Positions 53,152-61,567 of a DNA stretch of 64,000 nt are shown here, one piece after another (positions within the stretch are counted from its first letter, which is position 1; every line of letters begins with the position of its first letter). The stretch spans positions 25,994-89,993 of the forward strand of contig JBALVO010000003.1 in NCBI GenBank assembly GCA_036961445.1, read 5' to 3'. The notes under the pieces were generated by a model. The model saw nothing but the letters and a program-made list of their open reading frames with translations. It ran no database searches and was not told the DNA's origin. The DNA is from JBALVO01 sp036961445 (GTDB lineage: Bacteria; Pseudomonadota; Gammaproteobacteria; Pseudomonadales; Halieaceae). The translations under genes and the position numbers were made by a program.

Positions 53152-53820
53152 ATGATCGAACTATGCGACCTGGAATTTCGCTACGATCAGAGTAGCTTCG
53201 CGTTACAGATCGAACATCTGCGTTTGGAGGAAAAAGAGCACGTTGCCCTGATCGGCCCCAGCGGTTGCGGCAAGACCACCTTGCTCAATATACTCGCTGG
53301 GGTGGTGCTTCCTGATGCGGGGTCGGTGCACGTCGCGAGCGCATCCGTTGCCAAGCTATCTGATGCCCGGCGCCGTGAGTTTCGTATTCGCAAGCTCGGG
53401 CTGATCTTCCAGAACTTTGAGTTGCTCGATTACCTGAATGTGCGCGATAACATTTTGCTGCCACTGCGAGTCGGTCGCGGCCTGGTGGTGACCGCAGCCC
53501 TGCGTCAGCGCGCAGAGACCCTGGCCGAACGCCTGGATATTGCCGACAAGCTGTCCCGCCATCCGGCGCAACTGTCCCAGGGCGAACGACAGCGCGTGGC
53601 GGTATCTCGCGCATTGTTATTGCAGCCATCGGTAATACTCGCTGATGAACCCACAGGCAATCTCGACCCGGCCAACAAGTTTGTTGTGCTAGACCTGCTG
53701 CTTGATTACGCTCGAGAAAGCGGGGCAACACTGCTTACGGTAACCCATGACAGGGAGCTGCTGGATCGTTTCGATCGTATCGTGGATTTCAACGCGCTCA
53801 ATCGTTGGCGGTCGGCATGA
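53152..53820 (+). CDS. ABC transporter ATP-binding protein, LolD/MacB type
   Basis: A 222-residue ATPase. Walker A is LIGPSGCGKTTLLNILAGVV near residue 34, the Q-loop is IFQNFELLDYLNVRDNI, the signature is QLSQGERQRVAVSRALLL near residue 140, Walker B is VILADEPTGNLDP, and the switch histidine is in LLTVTHDRELLDRFD. This subfamily powers FtsX-type permeases, which agrees with the next gene. It starts 3 bp after the 570-residue protein and overlaps the permease gene by ATGA. Confidence 0.9.
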   Translation: MIELCDLEFRYDQSSFALQIEHLRLEEKEHVALIGPSGCGKTTLLNILAGVVLPDAGSVHVASASVAKLSDARRREFRIRKLGLIFQNFELLDYLNVRDNILLPLRVGRGLVVTAALRQRAETLAERLDIADKLSRHPAQLSQGERQRVAVSRALLLQPSVILADEPTGNLDPANKFVVLDLLLDYARESGATLLTVTHDRELLDRFDRIVDFNALNRWRSA

Positions 53821-54992
53821 GCGGGGTTTGGTACCTCGCCTGGCGCTATATGGGCTGGCACCGCTGGAAGGCGTCTATCCTGATCGCAGCGGTAACGCTG
53901 GTGCTGTACCTTCCCCTTGGCTTGCAACTGGTCGTTGAGCAAACGGCCCGGGATATGAATGCTCGAGCAGATCTCTCTCCCCTGGTGTTGGGAGCTCGCG
54001 GCAGTCCGCTGGAACTGGTCCTCAATGCGCTGTACTTTTCCGCCGAGCAGCCACCGACCTTTGGCTATGGGGTAGTGGCTGAATTGCGTGACTCCACCTT
54101 GGTCGACCCCATTCCGCTGTACATTCGCTACCACAGTCAGGACGTGCCTATTGTGGGCACCACACTGGATTACTTCGGGTTCCGCGGCCTACAGCTTGCG
54201 CAAGGACGACAGCTGACAACACTGGGCGAAGCCGTGCTCGGTGCCAGGGCCGCAACAGCACTGGGAGTGCAGGTAGGAGATTTTGTCGTGTCCTCACCGG
54301 AAAGCGTTTTCGATATTGCAGGTGTCTATCCTTTGAAAATGCCAGTAGTGGGAATTCTCGCCATGGCCTATAGCCCTGATGACGAGGCGATTTTTGTGGA
54401 TCTGAAAACCGCATGGATCATAGAGGGGATTGGCCATGGCCACCAGGAACTTACGCGGGCGGAGGCAGCCAGCGCTGTGCTCAAAACTGAGGCTGATCGC
54501 ATCGTTGCTAATGCTTCTCTCGTGCAATACAACGAGATCACCGCGGACAATATTGATTCTTTTCATTTCCACGGCGACAACAGCGATCTGCCGCTGACGG
54601 CTATCTTACCAGCGCCACGCAGTGACAAGGCACGCGTGCTTGTCCAGGGTCGGTATCAGGCGCATGAATCCCTGCAATTGCTGCAACCGCGAGCCGTTAT
54701 CGACCAGTTGTTGGACACGGTGTTTGCCGTACAGCGCTATGTGCTGGTGGCCATGGGCTTAGTGACGCTGGCCACCGCCGCGGTGGTGTTGCTGGTGTTC
54801 CTGCTCTCCTGGCGGGCACGGCGCCCGGAGCAGGATACCCTGCATCGGTTGGGTGGTTCAAAAACTGCTATCCTGTCCTTGATGCTGGCAGAGGTCGTTA
54901 TTGTATTGATCGTATCTGCGACACTGGCCGCTGTGTTGGTGGCACTGACTCACTGGTTTGGAGGGCCGCTGTTGCAGGCGGTAGTGCTGTAG
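53817..54992 (+). CDS. FtsX/MacB-type ABC permease with only three visible helices
   Basis: A 391-residue permease. Helix 1 is near residues 18-38 (ASILIAAVTLVLYLPLGLQL). A periplasmic domain follows (about 40-310, including DYFGFRGLQLAQGRQLTTLGE-like MacB-PCD pattern and VGDFVVSSPESVFDIAGVYP). Helix 2 (VLVAMGLVTLATAAVVLLVF) and helix 3 (MLAEVVIVLIVSATLAAVLV) are near the end, separated by the coupling segment DTLHRLGGSKTAIL. The family normally has a fourth helix; here the protein stops soon after helix 3. The start ATG overlaps the ATPase stop codon and its stop codon overlaps the next start codon. Confidence 0.82.
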   Translation: MSGVWYLAWRYMGWHRWKASILIAAVTLVLYLPLGLQLVVEQTARDMNARADLSPLVLGARGSPLELVLNALYFSAEQPPTFGYGVVAELRDSTLVDPIPLYIRYHSQDVPIVGTTLDYFGFRGLQLAQGRQLTTLGEAVLGARAATALGVQVGDFVVSSPESVFDIAGVYPLKMPVVGILAMAYSPDDEAIFVDLKTAWIIEGIGHGHQELTRAEAASAVLKTEADRIVANASLVQYNEITADNIDSFHFHGDNSDLPLTAILPAPRSDKARVLVQGRYQAHESLQLLQPRAVIDQLLDTVFAVQRYVLVAMGLVTLATAAVVLLVFLLSWRARRPEQDTLHRLGGSKTAILSLMLAEVVIVLIVSATLAAVLVALTHWFGGPLLQAVVL

Positions 54993-55921
54993 TGCGAATG
55001 TCCCTTTTAATCCTGACCTTGGCGCTGGCGGCATGTGGGCAGGGTGTAAGCACGCCACCTGACTCCAACAGCGAAGGGACTGGTCAACGCCCGCTGGAAA
55101 TTTACACCGTAAACTATCCGCTGGCCTGGGGTGCGAAGCAGTTGCTGGGAGGGGCAGGGCAGGTGCGTTTCCCGGTACCAGCAGATATTGATCCCGCTTT
55201 CTGGCAGCCGGACCTGAATGAGGTTGTCGCCTTCCAACAGGCGGATATGATTTTGTTGAACGGCGCGAACTATGCCCGCTGGATGTCCCGGGTAAGCCTG
55301 CCGGATAATCGCCTGGTGGATAGCTCGCGAGACTTTGCTGACCGGTTGATCGCCGTAGACACAGGTCCGGTGCACAGTCACGGTCCCGCAGGCGACCACA
55401 GCCATGGCGGAATGGCGTTTACGGTATGGCTGGACCTGGATCTTTATCAGCGACAACTGCAGACGATCGCTACGACGGTCAAATCGAAACTGCCGCAGCA
55501 GGCGAACAGCATCGCGGCGCGCGAAAGCGAATTGATCGACAAGATTACAGAAATGGATAAGGCGCTGATGGCATTAGGCCGCGAATTCAATGGTGCGCCG
55601 ATCTTGTATTCCCATCCGGTGTATCAATATTTTGGACGAAGGTATCAATTCAATGGACGCGCCATGCACTGGGAGCCCGATCAGCTGCCGCAACAATCAG
55701 ACTGGTCAGAGTTGCATGCTCTGCTGGAGCACCATCGGGCTGCGGTAATGCTGTGGGAAGATGATCCAATGCCCGAAACACGCGCCGCACTGAAAGCATT
55801 GGGCGTGGAGGTGGTCGTTTTCAGACCAATGGGTAAGCGACCCAAGGAGGGTGATTTTCTTTCCGGGATGACGGCTAATATCGACCGCCTGAAAGCATAT
55901 TTGCATGTAAGAGGGGCCTGA
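54992..55921 (+). CDS. ZnuA-like substrate-binding lipoprotein with an altered metal site
   Basis: A 309-residue lipoprotein (LLILTLALAAC, lipidated Cys at residue 15). The fold pattern is that of cluster-A metal-binding proteins: a DMILLNGANYARWM strand-helix, a short His-rich loop at about 128-138 (H128, H130, H136, H138), VWLDLDLYQRQLQTIA, the long backbone helix, and APILYSHPVYQYFGRRYQ with the conserved His at 208. Two of the usual zinc histidines are not in place: PHDY becomes AFWQPD and DPHxWLDP becomes AFTVWLDLD. So metal specificity is uncertain. Start GTG overlaps the permease stop codon; ATG at 54998 is an alternative. Confidence 0.83.
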   Translation: MRMSLLILTLALAACGQGVSTPPDSNSEGTGQRPLEIYTVNYPLAWGAKQLLGGAGQVRFPVPADIDPAFWQPDLNEVVAFQQADMILLNGANYARWMSRVSLPDNRLVDSSRDFADRLIAVDTGPVHSHGPAGDHSHGGMAFTVWLDLDLYQRQLQTIATTVKSKLPQQANSIAARESELIDKITEMDKALMALGREFNGAPILYSHPVYQYFGRRYQFNGRAMHWEPDQLPQQSDWSELHALLEHHRAAVMLWEDDPMPETRAALKALGVEVVVFRPMGKRPKEGDFLSGMTANIDRLKAYLHVRGA

Positions 55922-56070
55922 GACAGTGAATCGGGCGGTTGTAGGTCCACCAGAGTTAATTTGACGATAACCGCGTCTGTACTATCTTGGAGATAGCCGA
56001 GGTGGGATATTTTTCGTTAACAAGTATTTAGATATTCATCGCGTGGGCAATAACAATAAGGGATGCCGTT

Positions 56071-56880
56071 ATGGAAGCTGTTGATCTCAGTGTAGAAGGT
56101 GGCATAGCCACGGTAACTTTTTCGAATCCTCCCAAGGGATTTATGACCTCGGAGATGGTCATACAGCTCGATTCGGCGCTTGACACCATCGAGAATGACG
56201 AGTCTGTGCGCGTGGTGATCTTTACCGGTGGTCAGCCCGGTGTTTTCATTCGGCATTTCTCCATTGAGGAAATCATTGCGATGTCCGATGAGCTCAAGAC
56301 ACAGCGTTCCAAGGGCCTTCCGCAGGCGCGATTTTCACGCTCGGCACTGCGCCTTGTCTGGGAACGCATCGACAATTTGTCGAAGCCAACTATCGCTGCG
56401 ATCAATGGCGCCTGTGGCGGAGGAGGCTGTGAACTTACCCTGTGCTGCGACATTCGCCTCGCTGGCCCGGGTGAATACACCATTGGCCAGATGGAAATTC
56501 TGGTCGGGATAATGCCTGGGGCCGGGGGGACAGCGCGGCTCGCCCGGGCCATTGGTACTGGCAAAGCACTCGAATGGGTGTTGCGGGGGCGCATGTTCAG
56601 TCCCGTTGAGGCGGCCGCAGAGGGTCTTGTTCACCACTATATTGAAGGAGACGTGCTTGGCGCGGCGCGCGACATAGCTCATGAGTTCCTCGATAAACCC
56701 CCGGCGGCACTTGCTTATATCAAACAGGTGATGCGTTCCAGTCATGGCAGGCAAACACAGGGAGGTATTGATGAAGAAGGTGATCTCTTTGCCGCCTTGA
56801 TAAGCGAGGATGAGCGCGCTCTGCAGATGATGCACGAATACGTCGCCAGCGGCCACCAACTGCCCGTTAAAAAGTCATAA
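56071..56880 (+). CDS. Enoyl-CoA hydratase/isomerase family protein
   Basis: A 269-residue crotonase-fold enzyme. The oxyanion-hole segments are GVFIRHFSIEEI near residue 62 and AINGACGGGGCELTLCCDIR near residue 110, and a likely catalytic acid is in YTIGQMEILVGIMPGAGGT near residue 140. Family members hydrate or isomerise acyl-CoA thioesters in fatty-acid and aromatic catabolism; the substrate is not readable. The gene stands alone after the ABC operon with 149 bp of spacing. Confidence 0.9.
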   Translation: MEAVDLSVEGGIATVTFSNPPKGFMTSEMVIQLDSALDTIENDESVRVVIFTGGQPGVFIRHFSIEEIIAMSDELKTQRSKGLPQARFSRSALRLVWERIDNLSKPTIAAINGACGGGGCELTLCCDIRLAGPGEYTIGQMEILVGIMPGAGGTARLARAIGTGKALEWVLRGRMFSPVEAAAEGLVHHYIEGDVLGAARDIAHEFLDKPPAALAYIKQVMRSSHGRQTQGGIDEEGDLFAALISEDERALQMMHEYVASGHQLPVKKS

Positions 56881-57012
56881 TGCAAGCAACCGACTTTGAT
56901 CCTCCAACCACTATAGAAATTTCAGAAACAGTGCTTTCGACAATGGAGTAGGGCACTGGCCTGTGACGCTAGCCTATGACTTCTATTGTATTTATTAGTA
57001 ACTGCTGGTGTA

Positions 57013-57834
57013 TTACTGACTCATAACGAAACCACCGTTGGGTGACAACACTTGGCCTGTCATAAACTTTGCTTCATCGCTGGCAAGATACACAGCGGGC
57101 CAGGCAATATCATCACAATCTCCGAATTTACCCATAGGGGTTTGTGCTTCAAGTAGTGTGCGGATAGAACCGAAAGGTTCAGTAAGTTCTGTATCAATAA
57201 AACCGGGAGCCAATGCGTTCACGCGAATTCCTCGAGATACAACCTCACGCGCGAGTGAGCGTGTAAAACCGAGGATGCCGGCCTTGGCGGCACAATAACT
57301 GGTGCCGATACCACCAGTAGTGCCCATAATTGAGCCCATGTTGATGATGCAGCCGGAGAGTTGCGGATTCATGATTTTCAGTGCTTCTCTCGAGCAATAA
57401 AAAGTCCCGTTGAGATGTACGCTAATCATTCGCTGCCAATCCTCATCAGTCATATCAACAGTGAGATCCAGATGAGTCTCTATAGCGCCACCTGCTTCCA
57501 GTTCTGCTTGCTGTTTGAACGGAACCTCATTGACTCGACGAACTGTTTCCTCGTCTCCAGGGGTGAAGCCGAAGCCAGCGTTGTTAACCAGAATATCCAG
57601 ACGTCCGAACTCAGATTTCACGCGCTCCAACATTATGCGAACGGCGTTCGAATCAGCAACATCGGCGGCGATTCCGATTCCAGTGACTTCTTGTGCAACT
57701 TTCTGCGCGGCGTCATCATGAATATCATTGATAATCAGCTCTGCACCTTCTTCTTTAAACCGCCGTGCAATTTGAGCTCCCAAGCCTGCGCCGGCCCCCG
57801 TGATCAGTGCTACTTTCTTCTCCAAACGACCCAT
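57013..57834 (-). CDS. Short-chain dehydrogenase/reductase
   Basis: A 273-residue classical SDR. The cofactor motif TGAGAGLGAQIARRF is at residue 12, NNAGFGF near 88, the catalytic Ser in INMGSIMGTTGG near 168, and YxxxK in GTSYCAAKAGIL near 182. The acidic IINDIHDD after the second strand suggests NAD(H). The substrate is unknown. The base composition is more A/T-rich than that of nearby genes. It converges with the enoyl-CoA hydratase gene. Confidence 0.92.
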   Translation of the reverse strand: MGRLEKKVALITGAGAGLGAQIARRFKEEGAELIINDIHDDAAQKVAQEVTGIGIAADVADSNAVRIMLERVKSEFGRLDILVNNAGFGFTPGDEETVRRVNEVPFKQQAELEAGGAIETHLDLTVDMTDEDWQRMISVHLNGTFYCSREALKIMNPQLSGCIINMGSIMGTTGGIGTSYCAAKAGILGFTRSLAREVVSRGIRVNALAPGFIDTELTEPFGSIRTLLEAQTPMGKFGDCDDIAWPAVYLASDEAKFMTGQVLSPNGGFVMSQ

Positions 57835-58284
57835 TTGTAATCTCCAAGATAGTTAACAGAAGATAATAGACCCAATATCAGATATCGCATAGCCGGGCAG
57901 CAGCAAACATCGAGAGCGACCGTTTGTGCAGCGAAGGATATGGCGCGGTACTGACAAGTGGCTATTGGGATGGGTGGGGATGGTTGATTACAGTCGCACC
58001 TTACACAGCATGTTTATCTACGAGTAATTTTAGCAACAATTCCCGAGCCAATTTAGAAGGCTCTTTCCTGATGAGTGGACATATGTATTACAATACAAAA
58101 AAGCCGGATGCTGTGGGCGACTGGACAATGCGTGTCCAGTTTCAGCTGATGTTTCCACAGTAGGGTGCCGACAACTTAACGAGCTAAAGCTATTGGCGCC
58201 GTTCCATAAATGTCTACAAGTTCCACCGCTTCGCACAGTTACGTGCCATTACTATTTATTACATGCAGGTCACCGGATAGTGGT
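57835..58284. other. Intergenic region with a degraded outer-membrane protein tail
   Basis: This 450-bp gap between two leftward genes contains no intact gene. It contains a rightward gene remnant (57924-58163). The first 90 bp should hold the promoter of the leftward SDR. Confidence 0.55.
57924..58163 (+). pseudogene. Remnant of a transporter-like (neuromedin U-type) outer-membrane protein C-terminus
   Basis: The last 30 codons before a TAG read MYYNTKKPDAVGDWTMRVQF and then QLMFPQ. This closely resembles the C-terminus (YYN-x-P-D-x-DW-x-R-x-Q-x-Q-x-FP) of the large family of putative outer-membrane transporters nicknamed neuromedin U. The upstream 45 codons are open but do not resemble the family clearly, and there is no room for the remaining 200 or more residues. 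A decayed gene is the simplest reading. Confidence 0.45.
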
Positions 58285-59124
58285 TCAGGAGGCCGCAGAC
58301 GAGCGTGGTGAATCGGGTTTGTCGCTGTCGCCAAAGTGCTTTTCATGTTGCCTGGCAATAGAGTCCCAGAGCGTTGCGGCCTCGGGAATATCGAGCCCGA
58401 AACGCTGCAGCAGCGACGCGACAAGTTCCTCCGCGGAATTGACCAAATGCTGTTGTTCGCCTGCGCAGGTGATCCGTTTTACCACTCTCCCAATCTGAAC
58501 GTCATAGCCCCCGGGAACTGCGCGCTGGCACACCAGGCTCTGTACGAACGGAGAATCTGCCGCGGTGCTCAGCCAATGGCATTTCTCAGCGAACAAATCT
58601 TCATCGGCTTGCCGGTAATAGAAGTCGAACGATCCGGCTGGGCTTGCCGGGTGATTGTGGAAGCGCCAGCAGTCTTCCACTTGCTCAAGCTGATAGCTGA
58701 ACCCCTGTTGCTCGGCAGAATGAGGTTTTAGCGGATAGGGCCCGATTGGTCCATCACCTAAACCCACATCGACAATCCACGGTTCGTCCAGTTGTACACA
58801 CAGCACCAGGTGATTACCCAGGGCATCATCCCCTCGCTCAGCCCGGAGCACGCCCCCGTTGATGCGCATAACATCAAATCCTATTTGCTCCAGTGCCCAC
58901 TGCAGTATGCCGTTCATCTCATAGCACCACCCGCCACGACCCTGCTCAACGATCTTTGCATAGATCCTGTTTATGTCCAGATCCAGTGATCGGCCTAGCT
59001 GCACGTCCAGGTTTTCATAGGGAATACAAAGCAAGTGCTGGCGCTGCAGGCTGATCAATGTTTTGAGGTCAACCGATGGTTGATCTGTGAATCCAATGCG
59101 CTCGAAATAGGCGTCAAGTTCCAT
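58285..59124 (-). CDS. nat: Arylamine N-acetyltransferase
   Basis: A 279-residue enzyme that transfers acetyl from acetyl-CoA to arylamines and hydrazines. The Cys-His-Asp triad is C67 in RGGWCYEMNG, H105 in LGNHLVLCV and D119 in PWIVDVGLGDGPIGPYPL. PYENLDVQLGR near residue 35 is a family marker. The length is normal. It stands alone on the minus strand. In actinobacteria NAT works in sterol catabolism; here a detoxification role is equally plausible. Confidence 0.93.
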   Translation of the reverse strand: MELDAYFERIGFTDQPSVDLKTLISLQRQHLLCIPYENLDVQLGRSLDLDINRIYAKIVEQGRGGWCYEMNGILQWALEQIGFDVMRINGGVLRAERGDDALGNHLVLCVQLDEPWIVDVGLGDGPIGPYPLKPHSAEQQGFSYQLEQVEDCWRFHNHPASPAGSFDFYYRQADEDLFAEKCHWLSTAADSPFVQSLVCQRAVPGGYDVQIGRVVKRITCAGEQQHLVNSAEELVASLLQRFGLDIPEAATLWDSIARQHEKHFGDSDKPDSPRSSAAS

Positions 59125-59314
59125 GGGCAGGCTACGAGGAAATGTGGAACTCCCGATAGTGCAGTAATTGGTGCGCGGTTACCAGTGCGCCTGGAACGAT
59201 GCCCGAACGACAACCGATAGCCCTGGTAAAGGCACTGATCATATAACCTCTTGAAATGGGATAATCCGGTGCTGAACATTTATATATACATACATAGCAC
59301 GCACGTCTGCTGAG

Positions 59315-59941
59315 TTAGCCAAGGATGAGTATCTTACGAGCCTGCTTGTCGTATTCTGGTTTCAGATAAGGCGACATCACGTCAAAAATCTGGGCAACTC
59401 CGGCCTTGACCCCTCCGCGATCGATGCCATGATCCGGTGCAGATACCTGGACATGACGAATCCAGTTGCACCAGATCAGCCATGTGTTGAGTGCGAGAGA
59501 GTGGTAGCCGTTGTTACCGCGCGGTTTTGCCATATTGCCGTCGCGTACCACTTGCCTGGCAATATTCTCCAGATTTCCCAGCGCCCAGTTCTGCATATCC
59601 CTATAGCGTGCGGCCAGTACCGCATCCTTGCGCAGCAGGTGCAGTAATCCGCCGAAGAAGTATCGGTGCTTCCACGCGATATTCAAGCTATCCAGGTAGA
59701 AACTGGCAAAGCGTGCGGGTGAAATGGGTGGGTCAAGCTCGTCGATTAACGACTCACGAAACTCTAGATCCAGCGTTGCGAAAAGCGAGCGTACAATTTC
59801 TTCCTTATTTTTGAAATGATAATAGAGGTTGCCAGGACTAATGCCGGTAGCATCGGTGATCTGCTTGGTTCCTATTGCCTGGGCACCCTGTTCATTCATC
59901 AATAACAGGGCTTCATCGAGTATACGTTGGCGGTTACTCAT
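59315..59941 (-). CDS. TetR-family transcriptional regulator
   Basis: A 208-residue regulator. The N-terminal HTH comprises RQRILDEALLLMNEQGAQAI and TKQITDATGISPGNLYYHFK with the signature NLYYHFKNKEEI near residue 38. The remainder is a helical ligand-binding domain of the type often called the TetR_C acyl-CoA or lipid group (QNWALGNLENIARQVV). It is divergent from the operon starting at 60099 and probably represses it and itself through the sites at 60012-60046. Confidence 0.9.
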   Translation of the reverse strand: MSNRQRILDEALLLMNEQGAQAIGTKQITDATGISPGNLYYHFKNKEEIVRSLFATLDLEFRESLIDELDPPISPARFASFYLDSLNIAWKHRYFFGGLLHLLRKDAVLAARYRDMQNWALGNLENIARQVVRDGNMAKPRGNNGYHSLALNTWLIWCNWIRHVQVSAPDHGIDRGGVKAGVAQIFDVMSPYLKPEYDKQARKILILG

Positions 59942-60011
59942 TCTTGTTCCTTTGCTCTGACTGCCGCGCAGGGCCGTAGTGGTGCGGATTGAATCTTGAC
60001 TTTACCCAAAA

Positions 60012-60046
60012 TAGAGCAAATACTCTAATAAATTTTTTACTCTAAT
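60012..60046. promoter_or_regulatory. Candidate operator between tetR and the hydrolase operon
   Basis: TAGAG (60012-60016) and CTCTA (60023-60027) form an inverted repeat, and TACTCTAAT occurs twice (60021-60029 and 60038-60046), 17 bp apart. The region is A/T-rich and lies between the divergent start codons, where a TetR-type dimer would be expected to bind. Confidence 0.45.
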
Positions 60047-60098
60047 TGTTGCGCTACGCTGGAAGCTGGGCAGCGTGCACCATAGTGAGGTTTCACCA

Positions 60099-60986
60099 AT
60101 GCCAGACAAAACAAGCAGTAACAATGCCATGCGAGTGAGAAAGGTGCCGTTCGACTTTCCAGATCGCTCGGCGGGGCACTGGAATCTGGCGAGACCCGAG
60201 TTCTCGCAAATCATCAATAGCGGCTCGCTGGCTATGCCGTATCTGGAGCCCTACCTGATAAGCTCCATGAGACAGGCTCGCAAACTGATTACCGACCCTC
60301 AACTACGCGAGGATCTCGATCTTTACATCAGGCAGGAAGCAACGCACTTTCGGCAGCATAAAGCTTTCAATAAGACGCTGGCTGATGCCGGCTATAAATC
60401 AGTAGGGGAGCTGGAAGCAATACTCGATGCAGACTACAAACGGCTGGGAAATGAACGCTCCCTGCGATTCAACCTTGCCTACGCGGAGGGCTTTGAATCC
60501 ATGGCGCTTGCCATTGGCCATATGCTCATCGACGACAGAGAGCATCTTTTTGGTGGCAGCGATACCGACGTGGCCTCGCTGATACTCTGGCACTTTGTCG
60601 AGGAAATTGAGCACAAGAATGTTGCGTTCGACGTATTCGACCATCTCTATGGCGGCTACTTCTCCCGAATAGGAGGGCTGTTATACGCCGCCGGACATAT
60701 TTTTTGGCGCACAGGGCAGGGTTATAGAGCGCTACTGAAAGAAGATGGGCTGTGGCAGAACAGCAAGAGTCGCTGGCAGCTTGCGAAAGTGTTGTTGCGC
60801 ATTTTTGGCAAACTAACGCCAAAACTCCTGAAGATACTGTTGCCGTGGTATCACCCGAGTAAGGTAGCCGATCCAGCATGGGGCCGCGCGTGGTCGGCGC
60901 TGTATGAAAACAACCCCGATGGCTCAGCGGCATTGGATACGTATCGATTAGATGCTGCGAATCCTCTCGCCGCGTCATTCGCATAG
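60099..60986 (+). CDS. Metal-dependent hydrolase (PF10118 type, di-iron-like)
   Basis: A 295-residue protein of the putative metal-dependent hydrolase family. Conserved acidic and His pairs are in RQEATHFRQHKAFNK near residue 78, YAEGFESMALAIGH near residue 130 and HFVEEIEHKNVAFDVFDHLY near residue 170, a spacing that resembles ferritin-like di-iron helices. The ATG at 60099 follows AGGTTT; an in-frame GTG at 60075 is possible. Members often sit with lipid or xenobiotic enzymes, but no reaction is established as far as I know. First gene of a three-gene operon. Confidence 0.82.
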   Translation: MPDKTSSNNAMRVRKVPFDFPDRSAGHWNLARPEFSQIINSGSLAMPYLEPYLISSMRQARKLITDPQLREDLDLYIRQEATHFRQHKAFNKTLADAGYKSVGELEAILDADYKRLGNERSLRFNLAYAEGFESMALAIGHMLIDDREHLFGGSDTDVASLILWHFVEEIEHKNVAFDVFDHLYGGYFSRIGGLLYAAGHIFWRTGQGYRALLKEDGLWQNSKSRWQLAKVLLRIFGKLTPKLLKILLPWYHPSKVADPAWGRAWSALYENNPDGSAALDTYRLDAANPLAASFA

Positions 60987-60997
60987 GATTAAAGACC

Positions 60998-61501
60998 ATG
61001 TCAGCCGTAGAATTACAGGGAATACAGTCGCGAATGCAAGCCTTGCTGTTTCTTAATGGAATAGGCTTGTTTATCGTCGGCCTGCTGTTTGGCTGGGTCT
61101 GGTTCTTTCACTTGTTGGGAGAGGTTGTGCTGTGGCCTTTACCCATACAGATAGAGGTAGATATTCCAGGGGACTCCAGGGCTTTTCGCATGGGGCACAT
61201 GGAGGCCATTACCCAGGGGCTACTGGTAATGGCGCTGGCGTTCGGCGGCCAGTTTATGCGTCTCAGCGCACGACAGTTTCAGGTTCTGTTCTGGTCGGCT
61301 CTGGTGTGCGCGTGGATGTTCACTTTACCTGCCATGGCAAATGCCTTTTTTGAGACTCGCGGACTTGCCTTTGGCGGCGGGCCGTTCAAACCTGCGCTGG
61401 CGAACGACGTGATATACCTACTTGGGTGGCCGCCGATATTGTCCGTACATCTCCTTTTTGGCATGGCAGCTCTGGGTGTCTTTAGATACCTGAAAGAGTA
61501 G
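60998..61501 (+). CDS. Styrene-oxide-isomerase-like (StyC-like) membrane protein
   Basis: A 167-residue protein with four transmembrane helices, 11 bp after the hydrolase gene. It matches Pseudomonas styrene oxide isomerase (about 169 residues) in order and spacing: LLFGWVWFFHLLGEVVLWP, VDIPGDSRAFRMGHMEA, QGLLVMALAF, and TRGLAFGGGPFKP. His67 corresponds to the histidine that ligates haem b in that enzyme; the next active-site Asn is Gln73 here, and Asn115 appears kept. It may therefore isomerise an epoxide or a related substrate. The comparison is from memory, so alignment is needed. Confidence 0.7.
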   Translation: MSAVELQGIQSRMQALLFLNGIGLFIVGLLFGWVWFFHLLGEVVLWPLPIQIEVDIPGDSRAFRMGHMEAITQGLLVMALAFGGQFMRLSARQFQVLFWSALVCAWMFTLPAMANAFFETRGLAFGGGPFKPALANDVIYLLGWPPILSVHLLFGMAALGVFRYLKE

Positions 61502-61567
61502 TGTCATCCGGAGTGCTGACACGTTAACTTTGTCAGTATCACAAAAAGCAATACGGATTGACAACAG

